Assembly: GCF_001523745.2 (NCBI RefSeq)
Contig: NZ_CP013387.1
Location: forward strand, 682,001 to 746,000
DNA length: 64,000 bases
Origin: Burkholderia mayonis
GTDB taxonomy: Bacteria; Pseudomonadota; Gammaproteobacteria; Burkholderiales; Burkholderiaceae
Reading direction: 5' to 3'
The notes under the pieces were generated by a model. That model saw only the letters and a program-made list of their open reading frames with translations, made no database searches and had not been told where the DNA came from. A program made the position numbers and the translations under genes. Of this stretch, positions 44,888-52,514 are shown piece by piece (the stretch's first letter is position 1; every line of letters starts with the position of its first letter).

Positions 44888-44968
44888 TTACAGTTCTCTT
44901 TGTAAGAAAAAATTATTTCTGCTTGCCAAATTTACGGGCGTTCTATAAATTTACAGCGTAGACTGTAA
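44888..44968. promoter_or_regulatory. Paired TTACAG-N6-(C/T)TGTAA dyads, 63 bp apart
   Basis: TTACAG-N6-TTGTAA (44888-44905) and TTACAG-N6-CTGTAA (44951-44968) are near-identical inverted repeats. Their centres are 63 bp apart, i.e. six helical turns of 10.5 bp, so proteins bound to both would lie on the same DNA face. They sit about 470 bp before tssA in AT-rich DNA. The binding protein is not known. Confidence 0.5.
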
Positions 44969-45440
44969 CGATATGAATGATTGTCACACCGTTGTCGTCG
45001 AGGGCTTCTAAGGTGTGACGCTTCAGATTAAACCCGGTGCTTGGATGGTATTTTCGCTGTAATCGCGGCAGCGTATTGATTTATGTGTGCGCCGCATTTG
45101 ATTTAGCGAAGGTGCATCTTATCGATTGCCGATGCGGATGGCTGGCGCTTGCCGGTCTGCAGGGCTCGGGCCGGGCGGAAGGGGCGGGTTGATATCGCTG
45201 AGAAAAAAAGCAGCGGCGTAAACGGTTTCCGTGGAAAATTTTTCTGGAAACTGGGGGCATCTGTTTGTCTTTTTTTGGTGCGCACTCATCTAATTCCCCA
45301 AGACGCTCCGGCATATAGTAGGCATCGAGTTATGTGGTCGTTAATACATTCGAAGAAATAAGTTTGGGTACTTTGACAAAACACAAGCTAATCTGGTTTT
45401 GCGAAGACAGTCCCCGTCGCCTGTGATTTGTGGATAGACC

Positions 45441-46382
45441 ATGAACGACGATGCACTACCGGGCCACTCGCCGGATTTACTGGATTTCGACGAAGATTTT
45501 ATCAAAATCGACGCGGCCATCTGCGAATACGATTCCGTTGGCTACGCGCCCCAACGAAAAGGTGAGAGCGCATTCCAATGGGCTTCGGTCGAAACCGCAT
45601 GTCTCGCTTTACTGAAAAAGGCGAAAGACGTCCGGGTCGCCATTTGGCATCTGCGCGCATGCATCGCGCGGCGCGGATTGATCGGGCTGGCCGATGGCGT
45701 TCGATTGCTGGCCGATCTGATGAGCGCGCCCGTCGAGGAATTGCATCCTCGCGCGCTGCCTGACGAATCGCCCGGCGAAACGCTTTCGATTCATCTCGGC
45801 TGGATTTCGGGACCGCAGTTCCTGCATCAGCTCGGCAGCTCCCGATTCGAAGATCGCGACGCGACGCTCAACGATCTGATCGGCGGGCGCGCCGCTTCGA
45901 TCGTGGAGGATCGCGACTATCGCATTAGAGCGAACATTCTTGTACATAACATTCAGGATTCCTTGTCGAGAATCAGGGAATCGATCGCTGCAATAGAGCA
46001 AGAGCTCAACGTTTCGCGCGCACTGGATCTGTTGAGCGTGGCGGCGTCGCGGCTCACGCAGACGGAAACTGGAAGTGCGGGAAGTGCAGATGTCGCCGCC
46101 GCGAAGCCGGTCGACGCGGTGCCAGGCACGCCGGCGCTGGATGCGCCGCTGCCTGCTGCGGGCCAGGGCGGCGCGCTGAGGTCGAGGCAGGAAGTCGGTG
46201 TGGCGCTCGAGCGAATCGTCGAGTATTTCCGCGTCCACGAGCCGAGCCATCCGGCGCCGATCTTCCTGTCGCGGATTCAAAGAATGCTAGGGGCGGGTTT
46301 CGAGGAAGTGATGGCGGAGCTCTATCCCGAGGCGGTTTCTCTGGTGGCCCAGCTGAACCGGCCGCAGAGCTCTATCAAGTAA
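45441..46382 (+). CDS. tssA: T6SS protein TssA (ImpA N-terminal domain)
   Basis: This 313-residue protein has an N-terminal ImpA_N domain (residues about 18-140: FIKIDAAICEYDSVGYAPQRKGESAFQWASVE, KDVRVAIWHLRACIARRGLIGLADGVRLL, LHPRALPDESPGE). The C-terminal region (ALERIVEYFRVHEPSHPAPIFLSRIQRML) is of the short VasJ-like class. TssA initiates or caps sheath polymerisation at the baseplate or distal end of the type VI machine. It is the first gene of the rightward T6SS operon; tssB starts 33 bp later. The upstream ATG context has no strong ribosome site. A TTGACA is present at 45373-45378 but without a good -10. Confidence 0.9.
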   Translation: MNDDALPGHSPDLLDFDEDFIKIDAAICEYDSVGYAPQRKGESAFQWASVETACLALLKKAKDVRVAIWHLRACIARRGLIGLADGVRLLADLMSAPVEELHPRALPDESPGETLSIHLGWISGPQFLHQLGSSRFEDRDATLNDLIGGRAASIVEDRDYRIRANILVHNIQDSLSRIRESIAAIEQELNVSRALDLLSVAASRLTQTETGSAGSADVAAAKPVDAVPGTPALDAPLPAAGQGGALRSRQEVGVALERIVEYFRVHEPSHPAPIFLSRIQRMLGAGFEEVMAELYPEAVSLVAQLNRPQSSIK

Positions 46383-46415
46383 CGTGAACAACTTCGTGTA
46401 GAGGGCTTGCTCATC

Positions 46416-46964
46416 ATGGTTCGACAAAAGGATGGACAGAAATTCATCGGGGAGAGTCGTGCACCCCGCGTGCAGATTGAATATGACGTCGAGGTTTACG
46501 GGTCGCAGAAGAAGGTCGAGCTGCCGTTCGTCGCAGGCGTGATGGCGGACCTGTCGGGCGACAACACCGAGCCGCTCGGCCCTGTCGAGGATCGCCGCTT
46601 CCAGGAGATCGACGTCGAGAACTTCGACGAGCGCATGGCGCAGATCGCGCCGTCGCTCAGCTACCACGTGAAGAACGTGCTCACCAACGACGGCACGTTG
46701 ATCCCGATCGACCTGACGTTCACGTCGATGGAATCGTTCGAGCCCGCTGCGGTCGTCAAGCGCATTCCCGAGCTGTCGACGCTGCTCGAAGCGCGCAACC
46801 GCCTGAAGGAGCTGCTGACCTACATGGACGGTAAGGCCGCGGCGGAAGACGTGATCCAGGAATTGTTGAAGAGCCCGCAATGGGCGAGCGACGCCGATGC
46901 GACGGAACAATCCGGCAGCACCGGTGAAGGCGGCGACCAACAACCGGAAGAGGGTGCGAAATGA
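46416..46964 (+). CDS. tssB: T6SS sheath small subunit TssB
   Basis: This 182-residue protein (VipA/TssB) forms the contractile sheath with TssC. Typical sequence is APRVQIEYDVEVYGSQKKVELPFVAGVMADLSGDN, RRFQEIDVENFDERM and LIPIDLTFTSMESFEPAAVVKRIPEL. The start ATG at 46416 (MVRQKDGQKF) is preferred over an upstream TTG. The stop overlaps the tssC start (ATGA), giving the usual translational coupling of the two sheath subunits. Confidence 0.96.
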   Translation: MVRQKDGQKFIGESRAPRVQIEYDVEVYGSQKKVELPFVAGVMADLSGDNTEPLGPVEDRRFQEIDVENFDERMAQIAPSLSYHVKNVLTNDGTLIPIDLTFTSMESFEPAAVVKRIPELSTLLEARNRLKELLTYMDGKAAAEDVIQELLKSPQWASDADATEQSGSTGEGGDQQPEEGAK

Positions 46965-48469
46965 GTATGCAGCAGCTTGAATCGTCTGCCGAGAAGGTAG
47001 TCGTCGATCAGAACGTCAACGAGGATCTGAAGGATATCCTGCGCCGCTCGTTCCGGCCGCGGACCAACGAGGCCGCGGAGGCAGTGCAGAACGCCGTCGA
47101 GACGCTGCTGGCGTATGCGCGGCGCAGCCGGGTCGTGGTTCGCGAGGACGTCGCGCAGACGATCGAGCAACTGGTCGCAGAACTGGACAAGAAGATCTCC
47201 GAGCAACTGACGCTCGTGCTGCACAACAAGCGCTTCCAGAGTCTCGAAGGCGCATGGCGCGGATTGCACTATCTCGTGTCGAATACCGACACGAGCGAGA
47301 ACCTGAAGATCCGCTACCTGAACATCTCGAAAGCGGATCTCGGCAAGACGCTGCGGCGCTTCAAGGGCGTCGTGTGGGATCAGAGTCCGATTTTCAAGAT
47401 GATCTATGAGCAGGAGTACGGCCAGTTCGGCGGCGAGCCGTTCGGCTGCCTGATCGGCGATTACTACTTCGATCACAGCATGCAGGACGTGTCGATTCTG
47501 ACCGAGATGTCGAAGATCTCGGCGGCCGCGCATGCGCCGTTCATCGCGGCCGCCGCGCCCGGCCTGCTGCAGATGGACGACTGGAGCGAGCTGTCGAACC
47601 CGCGCGACGTGTCGAAGATCTTCACCGCGACCGAATACGCGTTCTGGCGCCGTCTGCGCGAAAGCAACGACTCGCGCTATCTCGCGCTCACGCTGCCGCG
47701 CTTCCTCGCACGCGTGCCGTACGGTCCGAAGACGCAGCCAGTCGAAGAGTTCGGCTTCGAGGAGAAGGTCGATCCGAACCGCGCCGAGGATTTCTGCTGG
47801 GCGAACTCTGCGTACGCGATGGGCGCCAACATCACGCGCGCGTTCAAGACCTACGGCTGGTGCACGAAGATTCGCGGCGTCGAGTCAGGCGGCGCGGTCG
47901 AGGTGCTGCCGAAGTTCGTACTGCCGTCGCAGGATCGCGAAGTCGATCTGCACTGCCCGACAGAAATCGCGATCTCGGACCGCCGCGAGCACGAGCTGTC
48001 CGAGTCCGGCCTGATGCCGCTCGTGTACCGGAAGAATTCGGACACTGCTGCGTTCATCGGCGCGAAGACTGTGCATCGTCCGGCGATCTACGAGGACGAC
48101 GACGCGACCGCGAATTCGAATCTGTCGTCGCGGCTGCCGTACATTTTTGCGACGTGCCGTTTCGCACACTACCTGAAGTGCATCGTCCGCGACAAGATCG
48201 GTTCGTTCAAGTCGGCCGAGGACACGCAGCGCTGGCTCAACGACTGGCTCATGAACTACGTGGACGGCGATCCGAGCATCTCGAGCGAGGTCACGAAGTC
48301 GCAGCGTCCGCTGTCGGCGGCGGAAGTGGTCGTCGACGAGATTCCGGAGAACCCCGGCTACTATCGCGCGCAGTTTTTCCTGCGCCCCCATTTCCAACTG
48401 GAGGGTTTGACCGTTTCTCTCCGATTGGTTTCGAAGCTTCCGTCGACCAAGCAAGAGGTGACGACCTGA
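46961..48469 (+). CDS. tssC: T6SS sheath large subunit TssC
   Basis: This 502-residue protein (VipB/TssC) is the main contractile sheath subunit. Conserved runs include RFQSLEGAWRGLHYLVSNTDTSENLKIRYLNISK, EQEYGQFGGEPFGCLIGDYYFDH, FIAAAAPGLLQMDDWSEL and CRFAHYLKCIVRDKIGSF. Length matches the family (about 490-500). Gene order tssB-tssC-hcp is standard. It overlaps tssB by four bases. A 143-bp spacer separates it from hcp and probably holds an extra hcp promoter. Confidence 0.96.
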   Translation: MSMQQLESSAEKVVVDQNVNEDLKDILRRSFRPRTNEAAEAVQNAVETLLAYARRSRVVVREDVAQTIEQLVAELDKKISEQLTLVLHNKRFQSLEGAWRGLHYLVSNTDTSENLKIRYLNISKADLGKTLRRFKGVVWDQSPIFKMIYEQEYGQFGGEPFGCLIGDYYFDHSMQDVSILTEMSKISAAAHAPFIAAAAPGLLQMDDWSELSNPRDVSKIFTATEYAFWRRLRESNDSRYLALTLPRFLARVPYGPKTQPVEEFGFEEKVDPNRAEDFCWANSAYAMGANITRAFKTYGWCTKIRGVESGGAVEVLPKFVLPSQDREVDLHCPTEIAISDRREHELSESGLMPLVYRKNSDTAAFIGAKTVHRPAIYEDDDATANSNLSSRLPYIFATCRFAHYLKCIVRDKIGSFKSAEDTQRWLNDWLMNYVDGDPSISSEVTKSQRPLSAAEVVVDEIPENPGYYRAQFFLRPHFQLEGLTVSLRLVSKLPSTKQEVTT

Positions 48470-48579
48470 GCCGCGACTACCGGGCCGGTTGCGGTTTCGC
48501 TTAAAGAAGGAGGTGTTCGAGGCGTTGCGGGTCGGAGTCGAACCGTTCCGCAGCAGATTCAACAGCGGTCTTTTCGATA

Positions 48580-48612
48580 TGGTCTTGTTATAACTAATTA
48601 GGAGTTCATAGC
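48580..48612 (+). promoter_or_regulatory. Translation/promoter signals of hcp
   Basis: In the 143-bp tssC-hcp spacer, an AT-rich stretch (TTGTTATAACTAATT) precedes an AGGAG ribosome site (48600-48604) eight bases from the hcp ATG. This allows high translation, as needed for an abundant secreted tube protein. A separate promoter is likely but not proven. Confidence 0.45.
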
Positions 48613-49140
48613 ATGGCAAATGCGTTGGTTGATTACTTCTTGCAGATCGATGGCGTCGAGGGCGAGTCGACCGATCAGCAATACCCCGGTCTGATCCAGA
48701 TTCAGAGCTGGCAGTGGGCGGAAGAAAACTCGGGTCGCTGGGGCTTCGGCAGCGGCGGCGGCGCGGGCAAGGTCGAGATGAAGGACTTCGAGTTCCGCAT
48801 GGTGTCGAACAAGGCTTCGCCGAAGCTGTTCCTGATGTGTGCGACGGGCGAGCACATCGGAACCGCGAAGCTGATTTGCCGCAAGTCGGGCAAGGGCCAG
48901 CAGGAGTTCCTGACGATCTCGTTCGCGAGCGGCCTCGTGTCGTCGTTCCGTACGCTCGGCAACATGCCGTTCTCGCAGCTCGGTCACGCTAGCGGCGAAG
49001 TCGACGGCGTGCTGCCGACGGACCAGATCCGGATCAACTTCGCCCAGATCGAGTTCGAGTATCGCGAACAGCGCAACGACGGCACGATGGGCGCGGTGAT
49101 CAAGGCCGGGTACGACCTCAAGCAGAACGCCCCGATCTAA
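48613..49140 (+). CDS. hcp: T6SS tube protein Hcp
   Basis: This 175-residue protein forms hexameric rings that stack into the inner tube of the T6SS and is exported with effectors. It contains ALVDYFLQIDGVEGESTDQQYPGLIQIQSWQWAEEN, KDFEFRMVSNKASPKLFLMCATGEHIGTAKLICRKSG and DQIRINFAQIEFEYREQRNDGTMGAVIKAGYDLKQN, all typical of Hcp1-like proteins (type VI secretion tube protein TssD). It has a strong ribosome site and is followed by a stable hairpin before tssE. Confidence 0.97.
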   Translation: MANALVDYFLQIDGVEGESTDQQYPGLIQIQSWQWAEENSGRWGFGSGGGAGKVEMKDFEFRMVSNKASPKLFLMCATGEHIGTAKLICRKSGKGQQEFLTISFASGLVSSFRTLGNMPFSQLGHASGEVDGVLPTDQIRINFAQIEFEYREQRNDGTMGAVIKAGYDLKQNAPI

Positions 49141-49178
49141 CCCGTCGGAAGGTTCTAGTTTCCAGGCTAACCTTGGGC

Positions 49179-49205
49179 AGTGTTGTGGCCTCGCGCCACA
49201 ACACT
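49179..49205 (+). terminator. Stable hairpin between hcp and tssE
   Basis: AGTGTTGTGGC (49179-49189) pairs perfectly with GCCACAACACT (49195-49205) around the loop CTCGC. There is no U-tract, so complete termination is unlikely. It may attenuate transcription or protect the 3' end of hcp mRNA, so that Hcp is made in excess over the baseplate proteins. Confidence 0.55.
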
Positions 49206-49218
49206 CGGGAACACGCAC

Positions 49219-49650
49219 GTGAGCGATCTTCAACTCTACAACAAGCTGTCCAGACGAATTCGTCGTCATTCGCTTCAAGAGGTCGTCGCGGATCATTTGG
49301 TCGACCTGATGAATCATGCGATTCGCGGTGCGCGCATGCGCGTCGCGGACGACAGTCCGGCAGCGCATTCGGTATTGAACTTCGGCTGTCCGCCGATGCA
49401 GGCGGCCGGCGCGACGAAGATCAACCCCGCTCACGCCGCCGCGCACATCTGCGAAGTGATTCGTCGCTTCGAGCCGCGCGTGGATCCCGCCAGCACGACG
49501 GTCAAGCCTCGGACCGAGAGTCGTCGGCGCTTGCCGCAGACGATCTACTTCGACGTGTCGATGAAGGCGCGCGACGATGGAACCGAGCTCAACGTGAGTC
49601 TCGCGCTCGACTACCTGAGCGGTTATTTCGGCCTGGCGGACGATCGGTGA
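49219..49650 (+). CDS. tssE: T6SS baseplate protein TssE (gp25-like)
   Basis: This 143-residue protein is of the GPW/gp25 family, a baseplate wedge component. Typical features are HSVLNFGCPPMQA and the C-terminal part IYFDVSMKARDDGTELNVSLALDYLSGYFGL. The GTG at 49219 (VSDLQLYNKLSRRIRR) is chosen; an upstream in-frame GTG at 49180 lies inside the hairpin and is unlikely to be used. tssF follows after 13 bases. Confidence 0.92.
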   Translation: MSDLQLYNKLSRRIRRHSLQEVVADHLVDLMNHAIRGARMRVADDSPAAHSVLNFGCPPMQAAGATKINPAHAAAHICEVIRRFEPRVDPASTTVKPRTESRRRLPQTIYFDVSMKARDDGTELNVSLALDYLSGYFGLADDR

Positions 49651-49663
49651 ACGGCGAACGGCG

Positions 49664-51526
49664 ATGAATTTCCTCGACTACTACAACGACGAATTGCGAC
49701 AGCTTCGCGATGCGGGCGCGCGCTTCTCTAAAGAGCACCCGCAGGTGGCTTCGGCACTCGGGCTGCATCCGGATGCGGTCACGGATCCGTTCGTCGAGCG
49801 GCTGCTCGAGGGTGTCGCGTATCTGTCGGCGCGTGTGCAGAAGCGTCTCGACCGCGAATGCGCGGAGTTCGCGCAGCAGGCGCTCGGGCGCCTCTGCCCG
49901 CTCTACACGGCTTCGACGCCGGCGATCTCGACATTCGCGTTCCATCCGGACCTGGGGTCGCCCGACGCGTTCCGCGGCAATACGCTGCCGCGCGGCTCGC
50001 TCGTGGCGGCTCATCTGCCGGGCCGCAAGCTGCCGGTGATGTTCTCGACCGCGCGCGACGTTACGCTGTTGCCGCTGCGTCTCGCGTCGGTCGAATGCAG
50101 CCGCAGCATCACCGGGTTGCCGTCGTTGCTCGCGCAACGGCTCGCGTCGTCGCACGCGGTGCTGCGCTTCAAGTTCGAGGTCGAAGGCGGCGCGTCGATC
50201 TCCGAGCTGTCGCGCGAGGACAAAGGGTTCGCGCCGCTGCATCTGAGCCTCGCGGGCGACTTGCCGCGCGCTTATGCGCTGCATCGCGCGCTGCTCGCGG
50301 ACACGACCGCGTGGTTCGCGCTCGTGTCGACGGCTCGCGGCGACGAAGTGCTGACGTTGCCGATGTCAGGCATTCGTCTCTCCGGCGTCGATGATTCGGA
50401 GGCGCTGCTGCCGGAGGATTTCGGCGGATTGCCCGGGCTGAGGCTGCTGCGCGAGTACTTCGCGCAGCCGACGCGCCTGCTCGGCGTCTACGTCGATGCG
50501 TTGGCTGTGGTCGCCGAGAAAGCGCCGTCCGCGCGTGCGTTCGAGCTGTTCTTCGCGTTGCGCGACGCGCCGGGCGATCTGGTCGGCGACGTCGATGCGA
50601 GTCAGTTCCGCCTCTTCGCGACGCCGGCGATCAATCTGTATTCCAAACGTTTCGATCCGGTGCCGTACGACGCGAATCAGCCCGAGCAGTGGATTCCGGT
50701 CGACCGGATGCGGCCCGCCGCGCATCACTTGTGGGCGCTGAACGAGGTGTTCGTGTGCGAGACCAATGGTCGCGCGCATCGTGCGCGGTCGGTGCTCGAG
50801 ACGGCGGGCTACGAAGGGCAGGATGGCTCGATCCGTTACGGCATGCGGCGCGAGGATGCGCTGCTCGTCGACGGCGTGCGGCGCGATCGTTTCGATCCGC
50901 TCGCGAGTCACGACTTGATCGCCGTTTCGATGGTCGACGACACGCTCGATCCGGACGATGTCGCGACGATCACGGGCCGCGCGCTCGTCGCCGATCGCGA
51001 CTGGCGGCCGACCGCGCTGCTCGACGCCGAACTGCAATTGCTCGATCCGACTGCGGTGAAGCGTATCGAGTGCCTGTGGCCGGCGAGCGCGCCGCGCGGG
51101 AAGCCGAGCGTCGAAGCGTGTTGGGAAGCCGTGTCGCACATCGGCCGCAATCCGCTCGCGCTGCGTGTGTCGCAGCAGCAGGACGTGACGGCGCGCATCG
51201 TCGAGCAGCTGCTGCTCGCGATCGACAAGGACGATGCGCTCGACCGGCAGCGGCTCGAGAGCCTGCGCTCGGTCGTGCTGCGCTCGCGTTTCGTCGCGGC
51301 AGGTCGCGCGGCGCCGACCGCGCTCGTTCGTGCGACGCAAGTCGAGATCGACATTGCCGAGTCGCTGCACGCGGATCGCGGCGGCTGGTTGTTCGGGCGG
51401 CTGCTCGCGCAGGCGCTCGCCGAATCGGCGACGCTCAACGATGGCATCGAGATCGTCGTGCGCCTCGACGGCGATGCGGCGAGCTCGCACACGAACGCGG
51501 CGTCGCGCGATGGGAGGCTCACGTGA
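49664..51526 (+). CDS. tssF: T6SS baseplate protein TssF
   Basis: This 620-residue protein (VasA/ImpG family) builds the baseplate wedge with TssG and TssE. The N-terminus is diagnostic: MNFLDYYNDELRQLRDAGARFSKEHPQVASALGL, then DPFVERLLEGVAYLSARVQKRLDRE. The mid region contains NLYSKRFDPVPYDANQPEQWIPVDRMRP. Length is as expected for the family. The last bases overlap the GTG start of tssG (GTGA), which implies coupled translation of the two partners. Confidence 0.95.
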   Translation: MNFLDYYNDELRQLRDAGARFSKEHPQVASALGLHPDAVTDPFVERLLEGVAYLSARVQKRLDRECAEFAQQALGRLCPLYTASTPAISTFAFHPDLGSPDAFRGNTLPRGSLVAAHLPGRKLPVMFSTARDVTLLPLRLASVECSRSITGLPSLLAQRLASSHAVLRFKFEVEGGASISELSREDKGFAPLHLSLAGDLPRAYALHRALLADTTAWFALVSTARGDEVLTLPMSGIRLSGVDDSEALLPEDFGGLPGLRLLREYFAQPTRLLGVYVDALAVVAEKAPSARAFELFFALRDAPGDLVGDVDASQFRLFATPAINLYSKRFDPVPYDANQPEQWIPVDRMRPAAHHLWALNEVFVCETNGRAHRARSVLETAGYEGQDGSIRYGMRREDALLVDGVRRDRFDPLASHDLIAVSMVDDTLDPDDVATITGRALVADRDWRPTALLDAELQLLDPTAVKRIECLWPASAPRGKPSVEACWEAVSHIGRNPLALRVSQQQDVTARIVEQLLLAIDKDDALDRQRLESLRSVVLRSRFVAAGRAAPTALVRATQVEIDIAESLHADRGGWLFGRLLAQALAESATLNDGIEIVVRLDGDAASSHTNAASRDGRLT

Positions 51527-52512
51527 CGACGCTCGACCGCGTGACGAAAGCGCTGACGCCTCGCCGCACCTTCTTCGAGCTGATGCGGCGGGTCGAAGCG
51601 CTGCAGCGTAGGCACGACAGGCGATCGGCGCGCAGGCGGCGGCTGCCGAAGTGGCTGCGCATCGAGCAGCCGGCGGAGATGCATTTCGCGAGCACGGAAG
51701 TCGAGCGCGTGCATGTGACACTGCCGCGCTTCATCGAGGACGACGATCACCCGCAGGTCACGGTGGTCCAGCGTCATTTCGGGCTATTCGCGCCGTACGG
51801 GCCGCTGCCGGTGCACGTGACCGAGCACGCGATGCAGGAGAAGCGCTTCGAGCGCAACGCTGCGTTCGAGCGCTTCGTCAACGTCGCATGCGGCGACCTC
51901 GCGTGGCTGCATTACTCGGCGTGGTCGTCGATGCATCCGGTGCTCGGCTATGAGCGCGCACGCAATCCGTTCGTCGAGCGCGTGACCGCGCTCGCCGACG
52001 CGCGTCGCGCGCCGCAGACCGACTTCGATCCGTTCGAGCATCACACGCAAGCGTGCCGGCGCGCGTTTCCCGGCATCTACTGCGCGCCGCGGCGCTCGCT
52101 TGCCGATCTGCAACGGATGCTGCGTGCGTACTTTGGCGTCGCGCTGCAGGTCGTGCCGCGTCACGGCCGCTGGATTCCTGTGCCGGCGGCGGCGAACAAC
52201 GCGCGGCGGCTCGGCGGATGGCGGCTCGGCGCGCGGATCTGGGACGTGCAGCACTCGATCGAGATCGTGATCGGTCCGATCGAAGCAGACGAGTTCTATC
52301 GGTGGCAACGCCGCGCGGCAGCCGTCCTGGCGGTGTCCGCGGTCGTGACGGATTTCGTCGACGGACGAATTTACCCTGTCATCAAGGTTCAGGTGTGGAC
52401 GCGCCCTGAACTCGCAGGAAGGGTTGGGTGCATGCGTGTCGGCGTCGACGCGTGGTCACGGCCGAATCGGGCGCTGCGCACCTTGACTGTCTATGAATCT
52501 TTTCGGGACTAG
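51523..52512 (+). CDS. tssG: T6SS baseplate protein TssG
   Basis: This 329-residue protein (VasB/ImpH family) starts at the GTG overlapping the tssF stop (VTTLDRVTKALTPRRTFFELMRRVEAL). Family runs include AEMHFASTEVERVHVTLPRF, VQRHFGLFAPYGPLPVHVTEHAM and DLAWLHYSAWSSMHPVLGYERARNPFVERV. TssG links two TssF subunits in the baseplate wedge. Longer upstream in-frame sequence is a shadow of tssF and was excluded. clpV begins two bases after the stop. Confidence 0.93.
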   Translation: MTTLDRVTKALTPRRTFFELMRRVEALQRRHDRRSARRRRLPKWLRIEQPAEMHFASTEVERVHVTLPRFIEDDDHPQVTVVQRHFGLFAPYGPLPVHVTEHAMQEKRFERNAAFERFVNVACGDLAWLHYSAWSSMHPVLGYERARNPFVERVTALADARRAPQTDFDPFEHHTQACRRAFPGIYCAPRRSLADLQRMLRAYFGVALQVVPRHGRWIPVPAAANNARRLGGWRLGARIWDVQHSIEIVIGPIEADEFYRWQRRAAAVLAVSAVVTDFVDGRIYPVIKVQVWTRPELAGRVGCMRVGVDAWSRPNRALRTLTVYESFRD

Positions 52513-52514
52513 AC

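Larger units (their letters stand above)
43874..45440. other. 1.5-kb gene-free, AT-rich spacer upstream of the T6SS genes
   Basis: No open frame here has coding character. GC content drops clearly from about 44.5 to 45.4 kb, in contrast with both flanks, which suggests transferred or silencer-bound DNA. Inside are a 15-nt palindrome at 44872-44886 and two related dyads at 44888 and 44951. Part of this sequence is presumably the regulatory region of the T6SS operon that starts at 45441. Confidence 0.6.

Noticed and set aside
45373..45401. TTGACA as -35 of a tssA promoter
   Set aside because: No acceptable -10 hexamer at 16-18 bp spacing, so I could not support it as a promoter.
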